NCBI GenBank assembly: GCA_025455085.1
Contig: JALONF010000005.1
Span: 1 to 24,756, forward strand
Reading direction: 5' to 3'
DNA: 24,756 nucleotides
From: Ignavibacteriaceae bacterium
GTDB taxonomy: Bacteria; Bacteroidota; Ignavibacteria; Ignavibacteriales; Ignavibacteriaceae
In this document: positions 16,504-23,775 of the stretch, piece by piece
How the letters are laid out: each line of letters starts with the position of its first letter
How positions within the stretch are numbered: the first letter of the stretch is position 1
Notes under the pieces: model-generated
The model's database searches: none
What the model was told of the DNA's origin: nothing
Seen by the model: the letters and a program-made list of their open reading frames with translations, nothing else
Translations under genes and position numbers: made by a program

Positions 16504-17973
16504 CTCTTCTAATCTCTCAAGAATTCTTACCATTCCCAATGTATCCATCTTACAATACTCTAATAACTGCTTCTTAATTTCTGCTATAATCATCAGATCC
16601 GTTTGTGTTTGCAAGCTTTCATAAGCTATGGATGCTAATCCACCTTCATTAATTTCCAATTCATCATAACTCAGTTCTGGAACAAGCGCGGGAAGCACCG
16701 CTTTAATTGAGAAAGAACCTTTCATCTCCGGTGCATAATAATACTTCTTCTGGAATGGAATCATCAAGTCTTTAATTCTTGAAATCAGCCTTTCTATTTC
16801 ATCTGCATATTCAGGGAAGTTGCGTGCAATTTCATTTAGTCGCGTAATTTCAAATGTCTTGTTGTAAACGAGCACATCTCCTTTCCCTTTTGTTACTCTC
16901 AACAAGCTTTCTATAAATTTCTTTCTTGGATCAATACCTGATTCGGCAAGAAATTCAAAATGCTGGGCATCACTGTTTTTGTCTTTCTTAATGAAGACAG
17001 AATACTGAAACGGAATCTGCTGATAGGGTTTCGAATTATCAAACAGCGGTACTGCCGGTTGGAATGTTTCAAAATCCATAAAGTAAAGGGGGTAATTCAA
17101 ATCAGACAGAAAACTTTTTATTGCTTTATTATCAATCAGCGGCTTACCGCTTCTGAAAACGTGAAGCTGAATCTCGTTGTTTTTATTAAGGGGATAATCC
17201 TCCGGCACGTCTTTAAGATTTATTATTCCATCATTATATAATTCATACTTTTTTGACAGGTGCATTCCTGAAAAATCAAAGATTGAATCTTCGGGTATAT
17301 GCTTTCTGCAGTAATCGTAAAATCCGCAGGTGTAGGGATTGTGACAGTGTTCCCCAATATCAATATCAGGCATTTTTTTTCTTACTAACAGTTTCTTGAA
17401 CCTGTCTACATTTTGTTTGACTGACTTTTGTAAAGGTAAAATCAGATCAAGGACTGATTCGGTTATAAACAACTCCTGTAAATTCAAATCTCCTTTTCGC
17501 ACATACTGGTTATTTATATAAACGATCGAAAAATCTTTTACTCGTATTCCCAGACCCGAAATAACATAATATTGGAGAGCAGCATCATTCAGATATGTTT
17601 CTGAAATTGAAGTTGAGCTTTTTACTTCATAAACTTTCATGCCTCCTTTTTCAATAACAACAATATCAGCAATTGAAAGAACTTCATTAAACATAAACGC
17701 TGCTTCATAAATTACCTGTGCATCACCGTTGATAAGCTCTTTCGTTCTTTTTAAAGCGGCATCATAATTTGGAGGATCTCCCTGTGCAGCAACCATTCCT
17801 CCGGGACAAAGCCTTTGAGCCAGCACGCCAACATTTGAACCCCTCTTGAATATTGCTTTCTGCATTTCTGAAAGTTTATCCATTTCATCATAATGATATT
17901 TATAAAGATAAAGATGCTTTTCGCACTGAAGCCCTTTAATGAAGGATGATTTGCTAAGAAGATGTGATGCCAT
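16492..17973 (-). CDS. DUF2779 protein: Cas4-like nuclease plus DEDD-type exonuclease
   Basis: 493 residues. The N-terminal half looks like a RecB/Cas4-type PD-(D/E)xK nuclease with an Fe-S cluster: C17 in the first helix (G-L-Q-C-E-K-H-L-Y-L), D103, E116-V-K118, Q134-Y-Y, then C210-x5-C216-x5-C222. The C-terminal half is DUF2779, an RNase-H-like fold of DnaQ type: Y-F-M-D300-F-E302-T-F, Y-N-K-T-F-E375, and Y-C-K-M-D477-T-L; the second motif carries Glu where DnaQ usually has Asp, which seems normal in DUF2779. It probably degrades or processes nucleic acid in the cytoplasm; no biological role is established. It is a single - strand gene, tail-to-tail with the two-TM gene, with a palindromic repeat upstream of its start. 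Confidence 0.85.
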   Translation of the reverse strand: MASHLLSKSSFIKGLQCEKHLYLYKYHYDEMDKLSEMQKAIFKRGSNVGVLAQRLCPGGMVAAQGDPPNYDAALKRTKELINGDAQVIYEAAFMFNEVLSIADIVVIEKGGMKVYEVKSSTSISETYLNDAALQYYVISGLGIRVKDFSIVYINNQYVRKGDLNLQELFITESVLDLILPLQKSVKQNVDRFKKLLVRKKMPDIDIGEHCHNPYTCGFYDYCRKHIPEDSIFDFSGMHLSKKYELYNDGIINLKDVPEDYPLNKNNEIQLHVFRSGKPLIDNKAIKSFLSDLNYPLYFMDFETFQPAVPLFDNSKPYQQIPFQYSVFIKKDKNSDAQHFEFLAESGIDPRKKFIESLLRVTKGKGDVLVYNKTFEITRLNEIARNFPEYADEIERLISRIKDLMIPFQKKYYYAPEMKGSFSIKAVLPALVPELSYDELEINEGGLASIAYESLQTQTDLMIIAEIKKQLLEYCKMDTLGMVRILERLEELVF

Positions 17974-17996
17974 AGGTTTGTTTTATTACTTTATTT

Positions 17997-18058
17997 ATGC
18001 TGAACCTTACTACCCTGCCTTCAGACAGGCAGGCGTCGGGCAAGTTTCATTTCAGCAT
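17997..18058. repeat. Palindromic REP-like intergenic element
   Basis: Outer arms ATGCTGAA (17997-18004) and TTCAGCAT (18051-18058) are exact reverse complements. Inside are CCTGCCT (18014-18020) and AGGCAGG (18027-18033) around a six-base loop, with partial pairing between (CTT..CCC and GGGCAAG). This is much more GC-rich than its surroundings and can fold into a long hairpin. It lies in the 160 bp between two divergent genes. It resembles dispersed REP/MITE-like repeats; copy number cannot be tested in one window. Confidence 0.7.
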
Positions 18059-18132
18059 CTATTTAAACATAATAATTATTATTGTAGATTTTACAACAAA
18101 TTAAGAATGAATTTTAAATAAAGAACAATACA

Positions 18133-18486
18133 ATGAAAAAGAAAATAGAACTAAGCGGTGGATTGAAAGAAATGGTTAGTTATTGCACCGCTATTTATGA
18201 GCTTGATAACGATGTTGATGCTGATATGATTAATGACATAATCAAGCAAAGTCCGATTTTTGAAAACAAAAGTTTTTCTACAAGCGTACTTGGAACCGTT
18301 CAGAGAACCACTGTAAATCGGAACAGCAAGGTTTTTATCAAGGGAAACAGAGTTACTTTGCAAATTCGATATGAAATTCTTCGGGTTGTTGATATTGAAC
18401 CAACACAAAAAGACGAAGATTGGATTCAAAGCGACATTAACCACTTGCTTAAACATTTTGAATTACTATTAAACCCAATTGAGTGA
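18133..18486 (+). CDS. Hypothetical cytoplasmic protein, 117 aa
   Basis: I do not recognise this protein. It has no signal peptide or membrane segment. It is a mixed alpha/beta protein: a basic N-terminus (MKKKIELSGGLKEMV), a helix-rich acidic stretch (residues 20-45), beta strands around 50-88 (T-V-N-R-N-S-K-V-F-I-K-G-N-R-V-T-L-Q-I-R-Y-E-I-L-R-V-V-D-I), and a C-terminal helix (H-L-L-K-H-F-E-L-L-L). The ATG has no clear ribosome site. Its TGA overlaps the ATG of the next gene (TGATG at 18484-18488), so the two are translationally coupled and probably act in the same process. Confidence 0.68.
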   Translation: MKKKIELSGGLKEMVSYCTAIYELDNDVDADMINDIIKQSPIFENKSFSTSVLGTVQRTTVNRNSKVFIKGNRVTLQIRYEILRVVDIEPTQKDEDWIQSDINHLLKHFELLLNPIE

Positions 18487-18917
18487 TGAAATATTTTTTT
18501 GTCTTAGTCTTCATACTTTCGATAAATATTTTTCCTCAGACCGAACGATATACTAAGGGTGCTGAGAACGGTTACGCCTGGAGAAGGATGGAAGACCCCA
18601 GCCAGTTTTACAGCACCTCCAAAGAAACTTACCTTGCTTCGATATTAGATAGAATCCGTTTAACCGGAGAAAAATATCCTGAAATTGAATCTCTTAGCTG
18701 CAGAGATGATATGGAAAAACTTTTTAGTGAAGGAAAGTCAGAAGAGATTTCACTTGAAGATATTGTTTGTGAGATAGATAAATTTTATGCAATTGGTGAT
18801 AATATGATCATTCCTATAATTTTTGCTTACTGTCATTCTATCAAAAAATTTGCGGGTTCAAGTGGAGAAGAGCTATATAATTATAAACAAGAGGTTCTTC
18901 TGTTTTGCAACGAGTGA
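18486..18917 (+). CDS. Secreted hypothetical protein, 143 aa
   Basis: Starts at the ATG at 18486, which shares its A with the stop of the previous gene. A signal peptide (MKYFFVLVFILSINIF) with cleavage near F-P-Q precedes a mature, acidic, helical domain with E-N-G-Y-A-W-R-R-M at its start and two cysteine pairs possible (C77, C96, C118 and C141 approximately). No known family is recognised. The R-Y-x-x-G-A-E-N-G-Y-A-W stretch is distinctive and may define a small family. The stop lies 3 bp from the end of the convergent HTH gene at 18921. Confidence 0.7.
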   Translation: MKYFFVLVFILSINIFPQTERYTKGAENGYAWRRMEDPSQFYSTSKETYLASILDRIRLTGEKYPEIESLSCRDDMEKLFSEGKSEEISLEDIVCEIDKFYAIGDNMIIPIIFAYCHSIKKFAGSSGEELYNYKQEVLLFCNE

Positions 18918-18920
18918 GTT

Positions 18921-19130
18921 TTATAAATCAAGTTTTGTTTGGATAACTTTTTCTTTTTTCTTCGGTTCACGGTGCTTCTTAAGAAAATCACCAAAATCTT
19001 CTTTAGAGATTATATATATCTTTCCAACCTGCTGGGCTCTAAGTTTGCCAGAATGGACATGATATAAAACTGCTGAATGACTAATATTAAGCAGTTTGGC
19101 CACTTCCTGAACGCTGAAAAATTCTTTCAT
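18921..19130 (-). CDS. Excisionase-type helix-turn-helix DNA-binding protein
   Basis: 69 residues. F-F-S-V-Q-E-V-A-K-L-L-N-I-S-H-S-A-V-L-Y-H-V-H-S-G-K-L is a winged HTH of the MerR/excisionase type (HTH_17), followed by the wing Q-Q-V-G-K-I-Y-I-I-S-K-E-D-F and a basic tail (K-K-H-R-E-P-K-K-K-E-K). Such small proteins act as excisionases or as transcription regulators. No integrase, att site or phage gene is visible nearby, so a regulator role is more likely. It is convergent with the secreted hypothetical gene, 3 bp apart; about 90 bp separate its start from the terminator of the peptidase gene. Confidence 0.85.
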   Translation of the reverse strand: MKEFFSVQEVAKLLNISHSAVLYHVHSGKLRAQQVGKIYIISKEDFGDFLKKHREPKKKEKVIQTKLDL

Positions 19131-19220
19131 TGTTGCACTTTTTTTGTTTCCGACAAAGCTTTAAAAGAAACTGAAATTAAATTAACAACCAGAACACTCA
19201 GATTCAATTATTATGTTAAT

Positions 19221-19252
19221 AAAAAAAGGCTGCCCGTGGTAAGAACAGCCTT
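19221..19252 (-). terminator. Intrinsic terminator of the M16 peptidase gene
   Basis: Read on the - strand, AAGGCTG and CAGCCTT form a 7-bp stem around a 13-base loop, followed by a run of seven T. It lies 24 bp past the stop of the M16 gene, so it ends that transcript. Confidence 0.88.
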
Positions 19253-19275
19253 AATTCCTGCTTAACAGCAGAAAA

Positions 19276-21657
19276 TTACAGAGGGTTTCCGTCTCTGTCT
19301 AAAAGTATTGGCGCTCCAAGTCCGAGTTGTTTCAATGGTTCAAGCTGAGTCCTTGCATCACCGATTATAAGATAAGTCATTCTTTCCGGTTGAATATATT
19401 TCTGAGCAAGCGCTTTGAGTTCATCCTGAGTGAAGTTACGTACGATATCTTCTCTTTGCTTCACATAATCAAATGACAGATTATAAGTCGCAATATTATT
19501 CAACATTCCCCTCAATGCAGCAAGTGTTTCAAACGCTCTTGCATTAGAACGGACGAGGGAATTTTTTGTAAACTCCAAATCTGAGTCGGGAATACCTCCG
19601 TGATATTTTTTCATTTCATCTATAAATATCTGAACGGATTCAAGAGTCGCACTCGAACTGACGCTGGATGTTGCAACAAAGTATCCAGGATAAAGTGAAC
19701 CATTAAACGATGTCCGGGCACCATATGTATAACCCTTTTCTTCTCTTAATATCAGATTTACGTTTCCGCTGAAGCTGCCGCCAAGCTTGTAGTTCATAAC
19801 GGTGGCAGGATAATAATCCGTGTCGTTGTATTTCATACTAAGATTGCCAATTCTGATGACGGACTGCTTCGCATCAGGAAAATCGACAAAATAAATCTCT
19901 GCTTTCTGCTCCTTTTGGGGAAGAGGAAATTCTTTCATTTCCACTTCTTTCTTCTTCCATTTAAGTTCTAAAGATTGAAATGTTGAAACTGCTTTGTCAT
20001 TACTTATGTCTCCAACTATCGTAATTGCGGAAAGGTTTGGAACAAAGTAGCTGCTGTAGAATTTCTTCAAGTCATCAATTGTTATCGAGTTTACAGTTTC
20101 CTCGGTACCAGAAAGACTCTTTGAGAAAATATTTTGATCACCGTAAATCAATCTGTCAAAAACATTTGAAGCTACGGCAGATGGATCGGCTTTACTCCGG
20201 TTTATTCTTTCAATAGTTTCTCTTTTTATTCGTTCAAATTCTTTTTCATCCCATCTGGGCTCAAAAAGAATCTCTTCTACCAAAGAATAAACCTCATAAA
20301 ATTTTGAAGAAAGACAATTCGCATCGATTACAATAGATTCCTTTGTGGTATACATACTTATATTTGCCCCAAGTTCATCAATTGCTTCTTCCAATTCAAT
20401 CGGAGTTTTATTTTTAGTTCCCTCCATCATTATATCTGACATTAAGTTTGCGATACCAACTTTGTTTATATCATCAAGGAGTAAACCACCTCTGATAGTT
20501 ACTGAAAAATTGATCAGGGGAAGTTCGTTCTGTTCGATACCATAAATGCGCAGTCCATTTGATAGCTCATCTTTCCAAATTGCAGGGAGATTTAATAATG
20601 GATCAGGTCCCGTGGGTGGTTCAATGTTTCTGTCAAAAGCAGATTCAATTTTATCAACTTTAATCTCTTCCGTGCCTGCCGAAGAGCTCACGTTGCTTTG
20701 TTCCTCAAGTTTCTCTTCGACGATTGGATATTTTTCAGAATTTGCTGCGACCAGTTGAACGTTTCCTTTGGGTACAAAGCACGTAGCTACATACGGTTTT
20801 CCTTTAATGTACTTATCGTAAGCGTCCATTATATCTTCCTTCGTTACACTTAGCAGGTTTTGAAGGTCGGTCGTTATAAAATCTGGCGAGCCGGTAAAGG
20901 TATTGTAACTTGCAAGTTGAAAAGATTTTCCTAAAACGCTTGAAATCTGATTATAAAATTGAGTTTCAATTTTTGCTTTAACACGGCTAAGATCCTTTTC
21001 GGTGAATCCCTCATTATCAAATCTTTTAAAAGCTTCCATCACTGCCTGTTCAACTTCATCCAGACTCTTATCAGGGAAAGCTCTTATAGTTATAGTAAAT
21101 TCACCGGCAATTTCCTGTGAGTTCTGATAAGCACTTACCGACGGAGCTAATTTTTTCTCTTCAACAACTACTTTATAAAGAGGTGATTTTTTGCTTTGTG
21201 CAAAAAGTTCTCCAAAAAATTTAAGTGCGTAATCATCTTTTATGAATTGCTGCGGTGTTGGAAAGACGATATTCAATTCGGGAGATTTAGCAAAATTATC
21301 TTCGTGATATGCTTTTCGTGTTTTATCAATCTGAACCGGCATTGGATCGAGAGGTTTAACTTCTTCCCTTCTCTGAATCTCACCAAAATACTTTTCTACT
21401 AAATTCTTAGTCTGCTCATTATCAAAATCTCCGGCAATTACTAATGTAGCATTGTTCGGTCCATACCATTTTTTGAAGAACTCGTGAACATCAGCCAGGG
21501 TTGCATTTCTTAAATCCTCCATTTCACCTATTGTCTGCCAATTGTACGGATGATCTTCCGGATACAATAACTTGTTAATTACATAGCTTGTATGACCATA
21601 AGGTTCATTATCAACTCTCTGTCGTTTTTCGTTTTGAACAACAGACTGCTGATTCAT
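19276..21657 (-). CDS. M16 zinc peptidase, large downstream fragment
   Basis: 793 residues forming the larger part of a two-repeat M16 (pitrilysin/insulinase) peptidase. It begins with M-N-Q-Q-S-V-V-Q-N-E-K-R-Q-R-V-D-N-E-P-Y-G: Glu10 is the distal zinc ligand that normally lies about 76 residues after H-x-x-E-H. The first-repeat C-terminal domain follows (W-Y-G-P-N-N-A-T-L-V-I-A-G-D). The second repeat (from about 355) has N-L-M-S-D-I in place of H-x-x-E-H, so it is the usual non-catalytic half, and keeps L-R-E-E-K-G-Y-T-Y-G near 640. Its ATG overlaps the stop of the upstream fragment (ATGA), so coupled translation is possible, but the fragment most likely arose by frameshift. Confidence 0.85.
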   Translation of the reverse strand: MNQQSVVQNEKRQRVDNEPYGHTSYVINKLLYPEDHPYNWQTIGEMEDLRNATLADVHEFFKKWYGPNNATLVIAGDFDNEQTKNLVEKYFGEIQRREEVKPLDPMPVQIDKTRKAYHEDNFAKSPELNIVFPTPQQFIKDDYALKFFGELFAQSKKSPLYKVVVEEKKLAPSVSAYQNSQEIAGEFTITIRAFPDKSLDEVEQAVMEAFKRFDNEGFTEKDLSRVKAKIETQFYNQISSVLGKSFQLASYNTFTGSPDFITTDLQNLLSVTKEDIMDAYDKYIKGKPYVATCFVPKGNVQLVAANSEKYPIVEEKLEEQSNVSSSAGTEEIKVDKIESAFDRNIEPPTGPDPLLNLPAIWKDELSNGLRIYGIEQNELPLINFSVTIRGGLLLDDINKVGIANLMSDIMMEGTKNKTPIELEEAIDELGANISMYTTKESIVIDANCLSSKFYEVYSLVEEILFEPRWDEKEFERIKRETIERINRSKADPSAVASNVFDRLIYGDQNIFSKSLSGTEETVNSITIDDLKKFYSSYFVPNLSAITIVGDISNDKAVSTFQSLELKWKKKEVEMKEFPLPQKEQKAEIYFVDFPDAKQSVIRIGNLSMKYNDTDYYPATVMNYKLGGSFSGNVNLILREEKGYTYGARTSFNGSLYPGYFVATSSVSSSATLESVQIFIDEMKKYHGGIPDSDLEFTKNSLVRSNARAFETLAALRGMLNNIATYNLSFDYVKQREDIVRNFTQDELKALAQKYIQPERMTYLIIGDARTQLEPLKQLGLGAPILLDRDGNPL

Positions 21658-21677
21658 AAATGCTGATTCATAAATGC
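21647..21677. repeat. 14-bp tandem duplication that breaks the M16 gene
   Basis: TGATTCATAAATGC occurs twice in a row (21650-21663 and 21664-21677), with TGC just before, so the run has period 14 over 31 bases. Removing one copy gives, on the - strand, Q-E-A-F-M-N-Q-Q-S-V-V-Q-N-E, the expected continuous M16 sequence. As 14 is not a multiple of 3, the second copy shifts the frame. Confidence 0.93.
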
Positions 21678-22022
21678 TTCCTGGGTAACAGTGCTCAACA
21701 GAAATCCCATTCTATCTGATTCCATCCAGAGCACCATTTCAAGTGAATTGTTCGGCACAACTTGAAAATATATAGTCCCGTCATTCCAGGTGCCGCCGTT
21801 TAATGTTCCGCCCGCATTCTGAATTTTTTTGAAAAACTGGTCTTGTGGTATGTGCTGCGATTCCTGAAACATTATATGCTCAAAGAGATGGGCAAATCCA
21901 GTTCTGCCCTTCACTTCTCTGTTTGAGCCAACATGATAGAGAACAGCGACAGCTACAATCGGATCAGATTTATCCTTATGAAGTATAACCTGCAGTCCGT
22001 TTTCCAGTGTGTATTTTGCCAA
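21654..22022 (-). CDS. M16 zinc peptidase, upstream catalytic fragment
   Basis: 122 residues as read from a TTG at 22022. It holds the start of the M16 catalytic domain: Y-T-L-E-N-G-L-Q-V-I-L-H-K-D, then the inverted zinc motif H45-L-F-E48-H49, G-G-T-L-N-G-G-T-W and M-E-S-D-R-M-G-F-L. It ends after N-Q-H-L at a TGA created by the 14-bp duplication. The TTG has no ribosome site and would give a protein without a signal peptide, whereas a good signal peptide with a strong ribosome site lies just upstream in another frame. This fragment alone lacks the third zinc ligand, so it cannot form the full active site. Confidence 0.8.
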   Translation of the reverse strand: MAKYTLENGLQVILHKDKSDPIVAVAVLYHVGSNREVKGRTGFAHLFEHIMFQESQHIPQDQFFKKIQNAGGTLNGGTWNDGTIYFQVVPNNSLEMVLWMESDRMGFLLSTVTQEAFMNQHL

Positions 22023-22078
22023 TGAATAAAACAGAAATAAGTATTACAAATAAAATGCTTGATAGGTATCTCATTTTT

Positions 22079-22083
22079 CCTCC
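22079..22083 (-). promoter_or_regulatory. Shine-Dalgarno site of the original M16 start
   Basis: GGAGG lies 4 bp before the ATG at 22074 on the - strand. It marks the ancestral start of the peptidase gene and the signal peptide that is now out of frame. Confidence 0.75.
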
Positions 22084-22230
22084 GTAAGAACTATTAAAAT
22101 ATTTTTTTTACAGATCAAAAAATGAAATAAATCTGATAAAATTCAAGCAATAATTGATGAGTGGTCGGTTAATTGAATTGGAATAAACCTTTTGGAAGGA
22201 AAAACTCAAAAATGGTTCAAACTACAGGTT

Positions 22231-22473
22231 TTATAAGCTAGAGAGTCCTGTAAAAGTTTTTGTTCCCGGCCTTTTATGACGACGGTCTTTATTTCTCGCT
22301 ATGAGAAATGCAGCTAAAAAGAGCATCGATGCTATCAGGACTAACGAAAGTCCACTATAAAATGCATCAAGATTTCCTATTACAAACCTGATTAATTGAA
22401 TGATAAAAAATATCCCGATAACTTCAATGGCAAACCACATTGAGCTTACTATCGTTTTTCTGGAAATGTTCAT
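22231..22473 (-). CDS. Small membrane protein, 80 aa
   Basis: Read from the ATG at 22473; a TTG at 22503 would add ten residues but has nothing to support it. There are two membrane helices (about 9-32 and 39-60) and a basic, proline-containing tail (R-N-K-D-R-R-H-K-R-P-G-T-K-T-F). The first helix (W-F-A-I-E-V-I-G-I-F-F-I-I-Q-L-I-R-F-V-I-G) faintly recalls YggT-type proteins, but this is not strong. Function unknown. It lies upstream of the peptidase gene on the same strand, with about 155 bp between. Confidence 0.6.
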   Translation of the reverse strand: MNISRKTIVSSMWFAIEVIGIFFIIQLIRFVIGNLDAFYSGLSLVLIASMLFLAAFLIARNKDRRHKRPGTKTFTGLSSL

Positions 22474-22507
22474 TGAATAACTGTCATTTAATTGTTTAAG
22501 CAAAGAT

Positions 22508-22558
22508 AATTAATAATTCTATCTAAAATTTACTCTGTCTGTTAAATAATTATTAATT
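22508..22558. repeat. AT-rich inverted repeat between divergent genes
   Basis: AATTAATAATT (22508-22518) and AATTATTAATT (22548-22558) are exact reverse complements, 29 bp apart, between the - strand membrane gene and the + strand HEAT gene. It might be an operator pair, but AT-richness raises the chance of coincidence. Confidence 0.3.
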
Positions 22559-22679
22559 CTGCAATCAGGCATTAAGCACCGTTCATAATATTCATCTGCC
22601 GTTCTACAGAATTTACTAACACCCGGCACTCAAATGAGTTTATATTTCAATTAAAAGAAAATTACTAAAGGAGACAAAT

Positions 22680-23117
22680 ATGAAACTTACATTTACAATT
22701 CTGTTATTTATTTTCATAACAGCAATCATATCATCCGATATATCGGCACGGCCAAAGATTAAAGCTAAAATTACAGATAACACCGTTGCAAGTCTGGTAG
22801 AAGGTTTAAATTCTGAAAACATTGGTTTAAGAAGCAGCAGCGCTTATATGATAGGAGAATTACAGTTGTCAAGCGCAGTAATTCCATTACTAAGAATTTT
22901 ACATCGGGATGAAAATGAAGAAATGCGAATAGCGGCTGCGTTGGCTTTATACAAAATCGGTTCACCAATTGCAATTCACGCTGTAAAACAATCTATCAGA
23001 TTTGATGACAGCGAAAGAGTAAGCAAACTTTGTGCAAGTTTTTACAACGAATACCTTCGAAATAAATTTACAGATAATGAAATATATATGGATGTTGCAA
23101 AAATAGCATTAAAATAA
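22680..23117 (+). CDS. Secreted HEAT-repeat protein
   Basis: 145 residues, ATG preceded by AAAGGAGA at 22667-22674. A signal peptide (MKLTFTILLFIFITAIISS) with cleavage near I-S-A is followed by HEAT-type helical repeats: L-V-E-G-L-N-S-E-N-I-G-L-R-S-S-S-A-Y-M-I-G-E-L, then A-V-I-P-L-L-R-I-L-H-R-D-E-N-E-E-M-R-I-A-A-A-L-A-L-Y-K-I-G, then a third degenerate repeat. The first two match the lyase-type HEAT consensus well. It is probably a periplasmic protein-binding module; no partner can be named. It is a single gene with its own terminator. Confidence 0.85.
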   Translation: MKLTFTILLFIFITAIISSDISARPKIKAKITDNTVASLVEGLNSENIGLRSSSAYMIGELQLSSAVIPLLRILHRDENEEMRIAAALALYKIGSPIAIHAVKQSIRFDDSERVSKLCASFYNEYLRNKFTDNEIYMDVAKIALK

Positions 23118-23146
23118 AAATATATTCTTTATCTCTTCTCCAGAGT

Positions 23147-23171
23147 CCGGGATAGTCATCCCGGCTTTTTT
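23147..23171 (+). terminator. Intrinsic terminator after the HEAT gene
   Basis: CCGGGAT, AGTC loop, ATCCCGG, then C and a T-rich tract: a perfect 7-bp stem 30 bp after the stop codon. Confidence 0.93.
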
Positions 23172-23295
23172 ATTTTAAAGAAAAAATATTTTCAATTTAA
23201 TTTGATTAAGTGAAGATTTCTTTTCACTTTTGTAGTAGAAATTTTAATTACTAATACTGCAAGCCAAAAAATTTTTACTCCCCGTTTTTTGATTG

Positions 23296-23466
23296 ATGAA
23301 AAAGAGAAGAAAAAGAAATTCGATAGAGACAAAATCCAATCAGCTTAGCTTTGATTTTAATATGAATATCGCGATAGAAATTCATAAACCAAAATCTGAT
23401 ATATCTGACTTAAGAAAAGAATTGGCATGGGAACAGAGACCGATAATTGAAATTGTTAAGAGTTAG
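23296..23466 (+). CDS. Possible small basic protein, 56 aa
   Basis: An open frame of 56 codons from ATG at 23296 to TAG at 23464-23466. It starts with a strongly basic stretch (MKKRRKRNSIETKSNQ), then a short beta/alpha segment (FDFNMNIAIEIHKP) and an acidic end (DLRKELAWEQRPIIEIV). The composition is protein-like, but there is no ribosome site and no recognised family. It could equally be a chance frame in AT-rich DNA or the remnant of a longer gene. Confidence 0.35.
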   Translation: MKKRRKRNSIETKSNQLSFDFNMNIAIEIHKPKSDISDLRKELAWEQRPIIEIVKS

Positions 23467-23775
23467 AAACAATATTCTCACAAAAAATTTTCAACGACGC
23501 CCCAAAATAATTTCTTCCTTCTCTACTAATTAATTAAAGTAATACATCTCTTTTGTTTCAATTGATAGAAAGCTCTTTTCTACTACGAATCTTAGCCTGG
23601 CTGAACTAATCCCAAAAACACTGTTTTTAGCATTTTTTCGCACAAAACTAACAATTTCACCAGCACTTTCTCGGCTGGAAGATTTCAATAGCTACTTGTA
23701 CTTTTCAAGTAAATATGAGAGATTTACACCCAATAAATTTTAACTAATTGAGTAACATCTTCAGTATTGAGCCGA
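23467..23775. other. Gene-poor stretch before the methyltransferase
   Basis: About 310 bp with no convincing gene. It contains short AT-rich inverted repeats (for example ACTTG/CAAGT around 23695-23711) and an open - strand stretch of about 55 codons without a start. The methyltransferase promoter is presumably here, but no clear box is visible. Confidence 0.5.

Larger units (their letters stand above)
19276..22074 (-). pseudogene. Disrupted two-domain M16 peptidase gene (composite)
   Basis: Taken together, the pieces make one gene of about 930 codons. From the 5' end: GGAGG, an ATG at 22074, a hydrophobic signal peptide (MRYLSSILFVILISVLFIG), a loss of frame between the signal peptide and the catalytic domain (the signal frame stops after 32 codons; the M16 frame is +1 and itself has a stop nine codons upstream of the TTG), then the H-x-x-E-H fragment, the 14-bp duplication, and the remainder. 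No linker separates signal peptide and domain, unlike usual family members, so the first lesion may be a small deletion. The coding sequence is otherwise free of stops, which points to a recent event. Confidence 0.72.

Noticed and set aside
18921..19130. Excisionase-like HTH as a sign of a prophage or integrative element
   Set aside because: No integrase, att repeats, tRNA gene or phage genes are visible around it.
21654..22022. Two adjacent M16 fragments as a natural two-subunit peptidase
   Set aside because: Natural two-subunit M16 enzymes split between repeats, not inside the first catalytic domain; the exact 14-bp duplication and the out-of-frame signal peptide explain the split better.
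23530..23741. Open - strand stretch of about 55 codons as a gene or gene remnant
   Set aside because: It has no ATG start, an in-frame TAG near its beginning, no recognisable family, and AT-rich DNA produces such stretches by chance.
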